Positions 1 to 8,341 of a DNA stretch of 64,000 nucleotides are shown here, in pieces. Within the stretch, counting starts at the first letter, position 1. Each line of letters opens with the position of its first letter. The notes beneath the pieces were generated by a model. The model did not search any database. It saw only the letters and a list, made by a program, of their open reading frames with translations, and was not told the DNA's origin. The stretch lies in contig OZ257249.1 in NCBI GenBank assembly GCA_965279565.1, forward strand, positions 1,860,001 through 1,924,000, read 5' to 3'. This DNA is from Tagaea sp965279565. Its GTDB lineage: Bacteria > Pseudomonadota > Alphaproteobacteria > CACIAM-22H2. A program made the translations under genes and the position numbers.

Positions 1-1
1 C

Positions 2-100
2 GTCATCGCCGTGATGGGCGTGGTGATGTACGCCATCACGGTCGCGATGGAGCAGCATTTCACGGGCTGGGCGACGCGCGGGCAGGAAGGCTCCACCTAA
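2..100 (+). CDS. ABC transporter permease, C-terminal end only (partial)
   Basis: The window opens inside a reading frame that runs to a TAA at 98-100. The 32 visible residues are a hydrophobic helix followed by a short soluble tail containing EQHFTGWATRG. That ending is common in inner-membrane permeases of the nitrate/sulfonate/hydroxymethylpyrimidine-type ABC family, in which the tail follows the last membrane helix. Substrate cannot be told from this fragment. A purine or pyrimidine-like substrate would suit the xanthine dehydrogenase genes just downstream, but that is inference from position only. Confidence 0.6.
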   Translation, partial: VIAVMGVVMYAITVAMEQHFTGWATRGQEGST

Positions 101-132
101 AAACTTGCGCGCCGGGCGGGATTCGTCGTAAC

Positions 133-162
133 GCCACCTTTCCGTTTCCTTGGAAAGGTGGC
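133..162 (+). promoter_or_regulatory. Hairpin that sequesters the ridA ribosome binding site
   Basis: Positions 133-143 and 152-162 form a perfect 11-bp stem (GCCACCTTTCC with GGAAAGGTGGC) closed by an 8-nt loop. The right arm carries GGAAAGG (152-158), the only good Shine-Dalgarno sequence for the ATG at 169, ten bases downstream. Folding would hide the ribosome binding site. There is no U-tract after the stem, so it is not a typical intrinsic terminator, although it could protect the 3' end of the upstream ABC permease message. A translational switch is inference. Confidence 0.6.
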
Positions 163-168
163 CTGCCA

Positions 169-516
169 ATGTCGATCAAGTACATCAATCCCGGCCCGCG
201 CATGAGTGCCGGCACGGTCCACGGCTCGACCGTCTATCTCGCCGGCCAGGTCGCCGACGATCCGGTCCCGGACGCCAAGAAGCAGACGGCCCAGATCCTC
301 GCGAAGATCGACGACCTGCTGAAGCAGGCGGGCACCGACAAGACGAAGATCCTGTCGGCCAACATCTGGCTCTCCGACATCCGCTATTTCCCCGACATGA
401 ACGCCGTCTGGGACGCGTGGGTCGCCAAGGGTCACACGCCCGCGCGCGCCACCGTCGAAGCCAAGCTCGCCGGCCCGCAGTTCTGGGTCGAGATCATGGT
501 CGTCGCGGCCATCTGA
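169..516 (+). CDS. RidA/YjgF/YER057c/UK114 family protein
   Basis: 115 residues, the usual size of a single-domain RidA protein, which forms trimers and in characterised members hydrolyses reactive enamine/imine intermediates made by PLP enzymes. The N-terminal GTVHGSTVYLAGQVADD strand and the C-terminal PARATVEAKL segment fit the family; Arg93 in that segment corresponds to the conserved substrate-binding arginine. The ATG at 169 sits right behind a stem-loop that contains its ribosome binding site. The 3' end overlaps the convergent xdhC by 85 bases. RidA-like proteins often lie beside purine or pyrimidine degradation genes, so a role linked to the neighbouring xanthine dehydrogenase is plausible but unproven. 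Which Rid subgroup it belongs to is not clear. Confidence 0.85.
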   Translation: MSIKYINPGPRMSAGTVHGSTVYLAGQVADDPVPDAKKQTAQILAKIDDLLKQAGTDKTKILSANIWLSDIRYFPDMNAVWDAWVAKGHTPARATVEAKLAGPQFWVEIMVVAAI

Positions 517-1289
517 CCGCGCACGGCAAGCAGCTGTGCCGCGGTCGCGATGGCGATCGCGTGCGGATGCTTGTCGCCAACGCCTGCGATGCCGACCGGA
601 CACACGAGTGCGCCGGTCGGCACGCCCTTCGCCGCAAGGCGCGTTTCGAAGCGCGCGCGCTTGCTCGCCGATCCGATGAGCCCGACATAGGCAAGATCGC
701 CGCGCCGCAACAGCCGCTCGACCAGCAGAAGGTCGAGATCGTGGCTGTGCGTCATCACCAGCGCCATCGCCCCCGGCGGCACGTCGCGCACGCAGTCTTC
801 CGGGAACGGCTCGACCTGCTTCGTCGCGTTGGCGGGCAGGGAAGGCGGGAACTGGTCCGCCCGGCTGTCGACCAGAACCACCTTCGCCGGCAGCCCGGCA
901 AGATGATGGACGAGGGCGAGACCCACGTGCCCCGCGCCGAAGATCCACACATGCCACGGCTTCGTGACGAACGGCTCGACGAGCAGCGAGACCGTCCCGC
1001 CGCAGCACTGGCCCAGTGCCGGACCAAGTGCAAATTTCTCGATGCGCGGGCTGGCTTCGCCCGCCGCCAGCATCGCGCGCGCGATCTCGGCCGCCTTCAT
1101 TTCCAGATGCCCGCCGCCGACCGAGCCGGTCTGCGTATTCGCCGCGACGACCATCTTCGTGCCGCCCTCGCGCGGGCTCGACCCTTCGACCGCGACGATC
1201 GTGACGAGGGCGCAGGATTCGCCCGCGTCGCGGTGGCGCTGCAGGGCGGCGAGCCAGTCGTCGGACGCAACGGGTAGCAGCGTCGTCAT
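432..1289 (-). CDS. xdhC: Xanthine dehydrogenase accessory protein XdhC
   Basis: 285 residues. XdhC binds molybdenum cofactor, promotes its sulfuration and delivers it to the XdhB subunit in the cytoplasm. The N-terminal CoxI/XdhC domain shows ALVTIVAVEGSSPREGG and a GSVGGGHLE turn. The C-terminal Rossmann-like domain starts at VWIFGAGHVGLALV and continues with the VGLIGSASKRARF segment typical of XdhC. The ATG at 1289-1287 overlaps the xdhB stop (ATGA), so the gene is translationally coupled as the third gene of xdhA-xdhB-xdhC. The last roughly 26 residues lie antisense to the 3' end of ridA and are beyond the conserved domain. This suggests an ancestral stop near 516-520 was lost. Confidence 0.93.
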   Translation of the reverse strand: MTTLLPVASDDWLAALQRHRDAGESCALVTIVAVEGSSPREGGTKMVVAANTQTGSVGGGHLEMKAAEIARAMLAAGEASPRIEKFALGPALGQCCGGTVSLLVEPFVTKPWHVWIFGAGHVGLALVHHLAGLPAKVVLVDSRADQFPPSLPANATKQVEPFPEDCVRDVPPGAMALVMTHSHDLDLLLVERLLRRGDLAYVGLIGSASKRARFETRLAAKGVPTGALVCPVGIAGVGDKHPHAIAIATAAQLLAVRGQMAATTMISTQNCGPASLASTVARAGV

Positions 1290-3571
1290 TTCGCGGCCTC
1301 GATCGCCATCAGCACGCGCTCGGGCGTGGCGGGTGCGTCGAGATGCGCCCTGGGGGCCGCCGCACTTGCCGCGTCCTGCAAAGCGAGGAACACCGCCGTC
1401 GCCAGCATCAGCGGCGGCTCGCCGACCGCCTTGGAGCGGTGCGTGGAATCCTCGCGGTTCATGCCGCCTTCCCACAGGCGCGTGCGGAACTCGCGCGGCA
1501 GGTCGCGCGCGACCGGGATCTTGTAGGTGGACGGGGCGTGCGTGCGCAGCCGTCCGCCTGCGTCGAACCAGATTTCCTCGGTCGTCAGCCAGCCCATGCC
1601 CTGCACGAAGCCGCCTTCGATCTGGCCGATGTCGATGGCCGGGTTCAGCGACTTGCCGGCATCGTGCAGCAGCTCGGCGCGGTCGACCGCGTATTCGCCG
1701 GTCAGCGTATCGATGGTCGTTTCGACATAGGCCGCCCCGTAGGCGAAATAGTAATAGGGCCGGCCCTTGGCCGTCGCCCGGTCGAAATGGATCTTCGGCG
1801 TGCGGTAGAAGCCGGTCGCCGAAAGCTGGATGCGCCCGTTATAGGCAAGCTGCACGGCCTCGCGGAACGTGAGCCGCGCTTCGCCGGCCGTCACATGGCC
1901 GGCCTCGAAGCGGATTTCGGGCTCGCTCACCTTGTACTGGCCGGCGAGGAACCCGGCGATGCGCGCCTTGATCGCCTGCGCCGCACGCTGGGCCGCCTTG
2001 CCGTTGAGGTCGGAGCCGGCCGACGCGGCCGTGGCCGACGTGTTGGGCACCTTGCCCGTGTTCGTCGCCGCGATGCGCACGCTTTCGAGCGGGACGGCGA
2101 ACTCGTCGGCGACGACCTGGCAGATCTTCGTGTGCAGGCCCTGGCCCATCTCGGTGCCGGCATGATTGAGCGCGATCGACCCGTCGGTATAGACATGGAC
2201 GAGGGCGCCGGCCTGGTTGAACTGCAGGGCGGTGAACGACACGCCGAACATCACCGGCGACAGCGCCATGCCCTTCTTCAGGATCGGGCTTGCGGCGTTG
2301 AACGCGTCGATCTCGCGGCGGCGCGCTTCGTAGCCCACGTCGCCGGCAAGCTCGGCGACGATCTGGCCAGCGACGAAATCCTCGACGCGCTGGCCGTAAT
2401 GCGTGAGATCGCGCGGGGCCGGGCCGAAGAAGTTGAGCTTTCGCACCGCCAGCGGATCGCGGCCGAGATGGCGCGCCACGCGGTCGATCACGTGTTCGCC
2501 CGCCAGCAGCCCCTGCGGCCCGCCGAAGCCGCGGAAGGCGGTGTTGGACTGCGTGTGCGTCTTGCAGGCATGGCCCGTCGCACGCACATGCGGGATGTAA
2601 TAGCAGTTGGTCGTGTGGAACAGCGCGCGGTCGACGATGGAGGTCGAAAGATCGGCCACGTGCCCGGCGCGCGCGGCGAACATGATGTCGAGGGCGAGCA
2701 GCCGCCCCTCGCCGTCGAAGCCCACGTCGTAGCGCACGAGGAAATCGTGCCGCTTGCCGGTGATCATGAAATCGTCGTCGCGGTCGAGCCGGTATTTGAC
2801 CGCGCGCCCGGCCTTGTCGGCCAGCACGGCGGCGATGCAGGCGATGATCGCGGGCTGCGTTTCCTTGCCGCCGAACCCGCCGCCCATGCGGCGCATCTCG
2901 CACGTGATCGCGTTCGCCGGCCGGCCGAGCGCGCGCGCGACCATCTTCTGCACTTCGGTCGGATGCTGGGTCGAGGACCACACGGTCATCTCGCCGGCTT
3001 CCTGCGGGACGGCGAGGGCGATCTGGCCTTCGAGATAGAAATGGTCCTGCGCGCCGTTGCGGAACTCGCCCTTCAGGCGGTGCGGCGCCTTTTCTAGCTC
3101 CGCCGGCGCATCGCCATGCTGCATCACGTAGGATTTCGCGACGAAGGCCTGCTTCTCCAGCGCGTCCTCGATGGTCAGGATCGCCGGCAGGTCGTCGTAG
3201 ACGATCTTGACGAGCTTCGCGGCATCGCGCGCCGCCTTGATCGAGGTCGCGGCGATGGCGACGACGGGCTGGCCGATATATTCGACGATGCCCTCGGCAA
3301 GGAACGGTTCGCCCTTGTAGATCGGGCCCACGTCGTTGCGCCCGGGCACGTCGGCTGCCGAGATCGCGGCATGCACGCCGGGTGCGGCACGTGCGGCGGA
3401 GAGATCGACCGACACGATGCGTGCATGCGCCTTCGGGCTCAGCACGCAATAGGCGTGCAGCGTGCCTTCTGGCACCGCCATGTCGTCGATATAGAGCGCC
3501 TCGCCCGACACGTGGCGCGCGGCACTTTCGTGCGGCACCGGCTTGCCGACGGTGGCGAGCGTCTCAGCCAT
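1286..3571 (-). CDS. xdhB: Xanthine dehydrogenase, molybdopterin-binding subunit
   Basis: 761 residues from the ATG at 3571; a longer frame to 3595 exists, but MAETLATVGKPVPHESA is the usual start and overlaps the xdhA stop by 8 bases. This is the large subunit that binds Mo-molybdopterin and oxidises hypoxanthine and xanthine to urate. Family marks include MGGGFGGKE (cofactor contact), the TNTAFRGFGGPQG segment with the substrate-side arginine, GTEMGQGLHTK, and KAVGEPPL near the C-terminus, which holds the catalytic glutamate. Length fits bacterial two-subunit XdhB (about 760-780). Pathway: purine catabolism, cytoplasmic, working with XdhA and matured by XdhC. Confidence 0.95.
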   Translation of the reverse strand: MAETLATVGKPVPHESAARHVSGEALYIDDMAVPEGTLHAYCVLSPKAHARIVSVDLSAARAAPGVHAAISAADVPGRNDVGPIYKGEPFLAEGIVEYIGQPVVAIAATSIKAARDAAKLVKIVYDDLPAILTIEDALEKQAFVAKSYVMQHGDAPAELEKAPHRLKGEFRNGAQDHFYLEGQIALAVPQEAGEMTVWSSTQHPTEVQKMVARALGRPANAITCEMRRMGGGFGGKETQPAIIACIAAVLADKAGRAVKYRLDRDDDFMITGKRHDFLVRYDVGFDGEGRLLALDIMFAARAGHVADLSTSIVDRALFHTTNCYYIPHVRATGHACKTHTQSNTAFRGFGGPQGLLAGEHVIDRVARHLGRDPLAVRKLNFFGPAPRDLTHYGQRVEDFVAGQIVAELAGDVGYEARRREIDAFNAASPILKKGMALSPVMFGVSFTALQFNQAGALVHVYTDGSIALNHAGTEMGQGLHTKICQVVADEFAVPLESVRIAATNTGKVPNTSATAASAGSDLNGKAAQRAAQAIKARIAGFLAGQYKVSEPEIRFEAGHVTAGEARLTFREAVQLAYNGRIQLSATGFYRTPKIHFDRATAKGRPYYYFAYGAAYVETTIDTLTGEYAVDRAELLHDAGKSLNPAIDIGQIEGGFVQGMGWLTTEEIWFDAGGRLRTHAPSTYKIPVARDLPREFRTRLWEGGMNREDSTHRSKAVGEPPLMLATAVFLALQDAASAAAPRAHLDAPATPERVLMAIEAAK

Positions 3572-5006
3572 ACGACACCGCCCGCGTGGCGACACTGCTG
3601 CCCGTGCTCTCGTGCCAGAAGCGGATCAGCAGGTTCGCCGCCACCTTCGCACGATAGGCGGCCGAGGCGCGCATGTCGCCGATGGGCGCGAAGTCGCGCG
3701 CGAGTGCGGCTGCGGCCGCTTCGGCCGTCGCCAGCGTCCAGAGCCGGCCGACCATCGCTGCTTCGCACGCTTCCGCGCGCTTCGGGATCGCCGCCATGCC
3801 GCCGAAGGCAATGCGCGCACCGGTGATCGTGTCGCCGTCGATCGTCAGCGCGAACACGCCGCACACGGCCGAGATGTCGTCGTCGAGCCGCTTCGACACC
3901 TTGTAGGCCGCAAGCTTCAGGCCCGGGGCGGGAAGCGGGATGCGGACCTTGGCGACGATCTCGCCGGGGGCAAGCGCGGTCTTGCGATAGTCGAGGAAGA
4001 AATCGGCAAGCTTCAGCCGGCGCGAGCCGGACGGGCCGGCGAGTTCCACGTCGGCGTCGAGCGCCACGAACACCGGCGGCGAATCGCCGATGGGCGAGGC
4101 GTTCGCGATGTTGCCGCCGACAGTCCCTGCGTTGCGCACCGGCGGGCCGGCGAAGCGCGCGAAAAGCTCGTCGAGGGCGGGCCACGACGCGACGAGCGGG
4201 CCTGCCGCCTCGCTCCACGTGACGGCGGCACCCAGTTCCAGATGCGTTTGCGTCTTCTCGATTGTGCGCAGTTCGGCCACGCGACCGAGAAAGACGATCT
4301 TGCCGATCTCGCGGTGCGCCTTCGTCACCTCGAGACCCAGATCCGTGCCGCCCGACAGGATGCGCGCGTCGGGATGTTCCTTCAGCACGCCGCAGAGTTC
4401 GGCCATGTCGCGGGGTGCGAAGAAGCGGCCGTCATAGGCAAGACCGGTATCGCGCGCGAGGCCTGCGAGGGCATTGGCCGTGGCGGAAGCGCCCGCGTCC
4501 GGCGTGCGGCCGTCGAACATCTTCGCGGCGGCGTCGAGGATCGGGCGATAGCCCGTGCAGCGGCACAGATTTCCGCCGAGCGCACGGTCGAGTGTCTCGC
4601 GCGACGGCGGCAACGGGCCGTCGTAGGTGCGATAGAGCTGGAACAGGCTCATCACGAAGCCGGGCGTGCAGAAGCCGCATTGCGAGGCGTGCGCGTCGAC
4701 CATCGCCTGCTGGACCGGGTGTGCTTGGCCGTCCTTCGCGAGGTCCTCGACCGTCAGGAGCTGCACCCCGTCGAGCGTGCCGACGAACTGGATGCAGGAA
4801 TTGACCGTCCGGTAGGCGAGCCCGCCCGTCCCGTCGGGTTCGGCCAGCACGACGGTGCAGGCCCCGCAATCGCCCTCGGCACAGCCTTCCTTCGTGCCGG
4901 TGCGCCCGCAGGGGCCGCGCAGCCAGTCGAGGACGGTCGTCGTCGGGTCGATGCCGGAAATCTCGACCGGCCGGTCGCCCAGTAGAAGTCTGATCCTGTC
5001 GCTCAA
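3564..5006 (-). CDS. xdhA: Xanthine dehydrogenase, Fe-S/FAD small subunit
   Basis: 480 residues, as expected for bacterial XdhA. The N-terminal plant-type [2Fe-2S] domain has the cysteine pattern in TKEGCAEGDCGACTVV, followed by the four-helix second [2Fe-2S] domain with CGFCTPGF and GNLCRCTGYRPI. A FAD-binding module (LSGGTDLGLEV, then the RNAGTVGGNIANASPIGDS stretch) and the CO-dehydrogenase flavoprotein C-terminal domain complete it. It passes electrons from XdhB to NAD+. It is the first gene of the leftward xdhABC operon and is divergent from queG, with 49 bp between the two start codons. Confidence 0.95.
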   Translation of the reverse strand: MSDRIRLLLGDRPVEISGIDPTTTVLDWLRGPCGRTGTKEGCAEGDCGACTVVLAEPDGTGGLAYRTVNSCIQFVGTLDGVQLLTVEDLAKDGQAHPVQQAMVDAHASQCGFCTPGFVMSLFQLYRTYDGPLPPSRETLDRALGGNLCRCTGYRPILDAAAKMFDGRTPDAGASATANALAGLARDTGLAYDGRFFAPRDMAELCGVLKEHPDARILSGGTDLGLEVTKAHREIGKIVFLGRVAELRTIEKTQTHLELGAAVTWSEAAGPLVASWPALDELFARFAGPPVRNAGTVGGNIANASPIGDSPPVFVALDADVELAGPSGSRRLKLADFFLDYRKTALAPGEIVAKVRIPLPAPGLKLAAYKVSKRLDDDISAVCGVFALTIDGDTITGARIAFGGMAAIPKRAEACEAAMVGRLWTLATAEAAAAALARDFAPIGDMRASAAYRAKVAANLLIRFWHESTGSSVATRAVSYG

Positions 5007-5055
5007 CTCGGACGCCCCGCTGCCGGATCGCTATATTTGTGCGAGAATCCCACCG
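5007..5055. promoter_or_regulatory. Divergent xdhA/queG promoter region
   Basis: This 49-bp gap must hold, or overlap, promoters for the leftward xdhABC and rightward queuosine operons. A TATATT at 5032-5037 is a reasonable -10 box for queG, but I cannot find a convincing -35 box at the right distance. No palindrome or riboswitch-like structure is visible. Confidence 0.35.
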
Positions 5056-6186
5056 ATGACACGCCCGATGCAAGCCCCGGACCCGACTGCCGCGATCCGC
5101 ACCCAGGCCCTCGGCCTCGGTTTCGACGCCGTCGGTTTCGCGCCCGCCGCCGCGTCGGCGCAGGCCAAGGCCGGGCTCGAAGCATTCCTTGCGGCCGGCA
5201 TGCAGGGCGACATGGGCTGGATGGCTGCCAACGCCGACCGACGGGCCGATCCGCAGACATTGTGGCCGGACGCGCGCAGCGTGATCGTGCTCGCGGTCAA
5301 TTACGGGCCCGACCACGATCCGCGCGCGGATCTGGCCAACGCCGAAGCGGGCAATCTTTCGGTCTATGCGCGCAACCGCGACTATCACGACACGATCAAG
5401 AAACGGCTGAAGACGCTTGGCCGCTGGATGTGCGAAAGCTTCGGCGGCGACTGCAAGGTGTTCGTCGACACCGCACCGGTCATGGAAAAGCCGCTCGCGC
5501 AGGCCGCCGGCCTCGGCTGGCAGGGCAAGCACACGAATCTCGTGTCGCGCGGCCACGGTTCGTGGCTGTTCCTGGGTGCCGTGTTCACCACGCTGGAGCT
5601 TTCGCCGGACGGCGCGGAGACCGACCATTGCGGCGCGTGCCGGGCCTGCCTCGACGCGTGCCCGACATCGGCGTTCCCGGCACCCTACAGGCTCGACGCG
5701 CGGCGCTGCATTTCCTACCTGACGATCGAGCACAAGGGCCACATCCCGGCCGAGTTCCGCGCCGCGATGGGAAACCGCATCTACGGGTGCGACGATTGCC
5801 TTGCCGTGTGTCCGTGGAACAAGTTCGCCTCGGCGACGCGCGAGGCCGATTTCGTCGCGCGCGCCGACCTGACCGCCCCGCTGCTGGCCGACCTTGCCCG
5901 GCTCGACGATGCGGGCTTCCGCGCGCGGTTCGCGAAATCGCCGGTCAAGCGCATCGGGCGCGACCGGTTCGTGCGCAACGTGCTGGTCGCGATCGGCAAT
6001 GCCGGCACGCCGGCCCTTGCGCAGGAAGCGAGGGCGCTGGCGGACGATCCTTCGCCGCTCGTGCGCGCGATGGCGGCTTGGGCGCTGAAGCGCCTGCTGC
6101 CGGCGGCGGAATTCGCGGCCCTTGCGCAAGCCCGCGCATCCTGCGAAACCGACGCCGCCGTCGCCGCCGAGTGGAGCCATTCTTGA
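5056..6186 (+). CDS. queG: Epoxyqueuosine reductase QueG
   Basis: 376 residues from the ATG at 5056. QueG reduces epoxyqueuosine to queuosine in tRNA, the last step of the pathway, using cobalamin and two [4Fe-4S] clusters. The double ferredoxin motif is clear: CGACRACLDACP and, after DARRCISYLTIEHKG, the second half CDDCLAVCPWNKF. The N-terminal DUF1730 region and C-terminal HEAT-like repeats are present. It leads a rightward operon with queA, tgt and queF; its stop overlaps the queA TTG start. Confidence 0.96.
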   Translation: MTRPMQAPDPTAAIRTQALGLGFDAVGFAPAAASAQAKAGLEAFLAAGMQGDMGWMAANADRRADPQTLWPDARSVIVLAVNYGPDHDPRADLANAEAGNLSVYARNRDYHDTIKKRLKTLGRWMCESFGGDCKVFVDTAPVMEKPLAQAAGLGWQGKHTNLVSRGHGSWLFLGAVFTTLELSPDGAETDHCGACRACLDACPTSAFPAPYRLDARRCISYLTIEHKGHIPAEFRAAMGNRIYGCDDCLAVCPWNKFASATREADFVARADLTAPLLADLARLDDAGFRARFAKSPVKRIGRDRFVRNVLVAIGNAGTPALAQEARALADDPSPLVRAMAAWALKRLLPAAEFAALAQARASCETDAAVAAEWSHS

Positions 6187-7211
6187 AGCTTTCGGACTTC
6201 GATTTCGACCTGCCGGAGAAGCTGATCGCGCAGGCCCCGGCAAGCCCGCGCGATTCAGCACGCCTGCTGCATGTGGGGGCTGCACTCGCCGACCGGCACG
6301 TGCGCGACCTGCCTGTACTCCTGAAGCGCGGCGACCTGCTCGTCTACAACGACACGCGCGTGCTGAAGGCACGGCTGACCGGCCGGCGCGGCGAAGCGAA
6401 GATCGAAGTGACGCTGCACAAGCGCGAAAGCGACGACACGTGGCGCGTGTTCGCGAAGGGTGCCAAGCGTCTGAAGCCGGGCGACCGGATCGTCTTCGCC
6501 GAGGGTTTCCAGGCCATCGTGCTCGACAAGGCCGAGGCGGGCGACGTGGGCCTGCGCTTCTCGGTCGGCGGGGCGGCGCTTTTCGCGGCCCTTGGCCGGC
6601 ACGGGGCGATGCCGCTGCCGCCCTACATCAAGCGTGCCGCCCCCAATTCCGACGACGAGCGGCACTATCAGACTGTCTGGGCCGCCCGCGAGGGGGCGGT
6701 CGCCGCATCCACGGCAGGCCTGCATTTCTCGCCCGATCTGCTGGCGGCGCTCGATGCGGCGGGGATCGAACGTGCGGCGTTGACCTTGCACGTCGGCGCA
6801 GGCACGTTCCTGCCCGTGAAAACCGAGACCGTCGAAGAGCACAAGATGCACGCCGAATGGGGCGAACTGACCGCCGAGACCGCCGCCCGGATCGAAGCCG
6901 CGCGCGGGCAGGGCAGGCGCATCGTCGCCGTCGGCACCACGGCCCTGCGCGTGCTCGAAACGGTCGCGCAGGCGGACGGGCGCCTGCGTGCCTGGACGGG
7001 CGATACGCGGCTCTTCTGCCTGCCCGGGTTCCGCTTCCGCGCGGTCGACCTGCTGATGACGAATTTCCACCTGCCGAAATCCACGCTCTTCATGCTCGTC
7101 GCCGCGTTCGCGGGGCTCGATCGCATGAAGGCGGCCTATGCCCACGCCATCGACCAGGGCTACCGCTTCTTCAGCTACGGCGATTCGAGCCTGATCGAGA
7201 AGGCGTCGTGA
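6183..7211 (+). CDS. queA: S-adenosylmethionine:tRNA ribosyltransferase-isomerase QueA
   Basis: 342 residues. QueA moves and rearranges the ribosyl part of SAM onto preQ1-modified tRNA to give epoxyqueuosine. Homologues start with LSDFDFDLPEELIAQ-like residues. Here that is reached only from the TTG at 6183, which overlaps the queG stop (TTGA), so a TTG start is assigned. Conserved blocks include LLVYNDTRVL, MPLPPYIKR, AASTAGLHF, LHVGAGTFLPV and MTNFHLPKSTLFMLV. Its TGA overlaps the GTG of tgt, so queG-queA-tgt are translationally coupled. Confidence 0.95.
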   Translation: MKLSDFDFDLPEKLIAQAPASPRDSARLLHVGAALADRHVRDLPVLLKRGDLLVYNDTRVLKARLTGRRGEAKIEVTLHKRESDDTWRVFAKGAKRLKPGDRIVFAEGFQAIVLDKAEAGDVGLRFSVGGAALFAALGRHGAMPLPPYIKRAAPNSDDERHYQTVWAAREGAVAASTAGLHFSPDLLAALDAAGIERAALTLHVGAGTFLPVKTETVEEHKMHAEWGELTAETAARIEAARGQGRRIVAVGTTALRVLETVAQADGRLRAWTGDTRLFCLPGFRFRAVDLLMTNFHLPKSTLFMLVAAFAGLDRMKAAYAHAIDQGYRFFSYGDSSLIEKAS

Positions 7212-8341
7212 GCGGCTTCGGCTTCACGCTTCTGGCGCGCGACGGGCGCGCGCGTCGCGGCCGCGTGACGACCGAGCGCGGCTCGATCGAGACGCCCGCC
7301 TTCATGCCGGTGGGCACGGCCGCCACCGTGAAGGCCATGCAGCCCGAATCCGTCGCCGCGACGGGGGCCGAGATCCTGCTGTGCAACACCTACCACCTGA
7401 TGCTGCGCCCGGGTGCCGAGCGCGTGGCGCGGCTGGGCGGGCTGCATCCGCTGATGAACTGGGCGAAGCCGATCCTGACGGATTCGGGCGGCTACCAGGT
7501 CTTCTCGCTGTCGAAGCTGCGCAAGCTCGACGAGAAGGGTGTGACGTTCCAGTCGCACCACGACGGCTCGGCGCATTCGCTGACACCCGAGCGCTCGATC
7601 GAGATCCAGAACCTGCTCGATTCCGACATCACGATGGCGTTCGACGAGTGCACGAAATGGCCCGCGACCGTCGACGAGGCGGCCAGCTCGATGCGCCTTT
7701 CCATGCGCTGGGCGACGCGCAGCCGCGCCGCGTTCGTCGAGCGGCCGGGCTACGCGATCTTCGGCATCGTGCAGGGCTCCACCTATCCGCATCTGCGCGA
7801 GGAAAGTGCCAAGGCGCTCGCCGCGATGGATTTCCACGGCTACGCGATCGGCGGGCTTGCGGTGGGCGAGCCCAAGGAAGAACGCGAGGCGACACTCGCC
7901 GCGACCGAACCCTTCATGCCGGCCGGTAAGCCGCGCTACATGATGGGCGTGGGCAAGCCGCAGGACATCGTCGCGGCCGTGGCGTTGGGCGTGGACATGT
8001 TCGATTGCGTGCTGCCCACGCGTTCGGGCCGCACCGGGCAGGCCTTCACGTGCAACGGCACGCTCAACATCCGCAACGCGAAATTCGCCGAGGATACCGG
8101 CCCGCTCGATCCCGAATGCGTGTGCCCGGCCTGCCGCAGCTACAGCCGCGCCTATCTGCACCATCTGATCCGCTCGGACGAGATCCTCGGGGCGATGCTG
8201 CTGACATGGCACAATCTCGCCTATTATCAGGACCTGATGCGGGGCCTGCGCGCCGCGATCGTCGAGGGCCGCCTTGCGGCCTTCCGCACGGAGTTCGAGC
8301 GCCGCCAGGGCCTGTCGACGGAAGGAACGGACGATGCCTAG
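7208..8341 (+). CDS. tgt: Queuine/preQ1 tRNA-guanine transglycosylase Tgt
   Basis: 377 residues with a GTG start at 7208 inside the queA stop. Tgt exchanges guanine-34 of tRNAs with GUN anticodons for preQ1. Visible signatures: TPAFMPVGTAATVKAM, CNTYHLMLRPG, ILTDSGGYQVFSL (Asp nucleophile region), the YAIGGLAVGEPKEE block, MFDCVLPTR, and the zinc site CVCPAC with the following CXXC-to-His spacing ending in YLHHL. The length matches bacterial Tgt. Its final codons overlap the queF start. Confidence 0.97.
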   Translation: MSGFGFTLLARDGRARRGRVTTERGSIETPAFMPVGTAATVKAMQPESVAATGAEILLCNTYHLMLRPGAERVARLGGLHPLMNWAKPILTDSGGYQVFSLSKLRKLDEKGVTFQSHHDGSAHSLTPERSIEIQNLLDSDITMAFDECTKWPATVDEAASSMRLSMRWATRSRAAFVERPGYAIFGIVQGSTYPHLREESAKALAAMDFHGYAIGGLAVGEPKEEREATLAATEPFMPAGKPRYMMGVGKPQDIVAAVALGVDMFDCVLPTRSGRTGQAFTCNGTLNIRNAKFAEDTGPLDPECVCPACRSYSRAYLHHLIRSDEILGAMLLTWHNLAYYQDLMRGLRAAIVEGRLAAFRTEFERRQGLSTEGTDDA

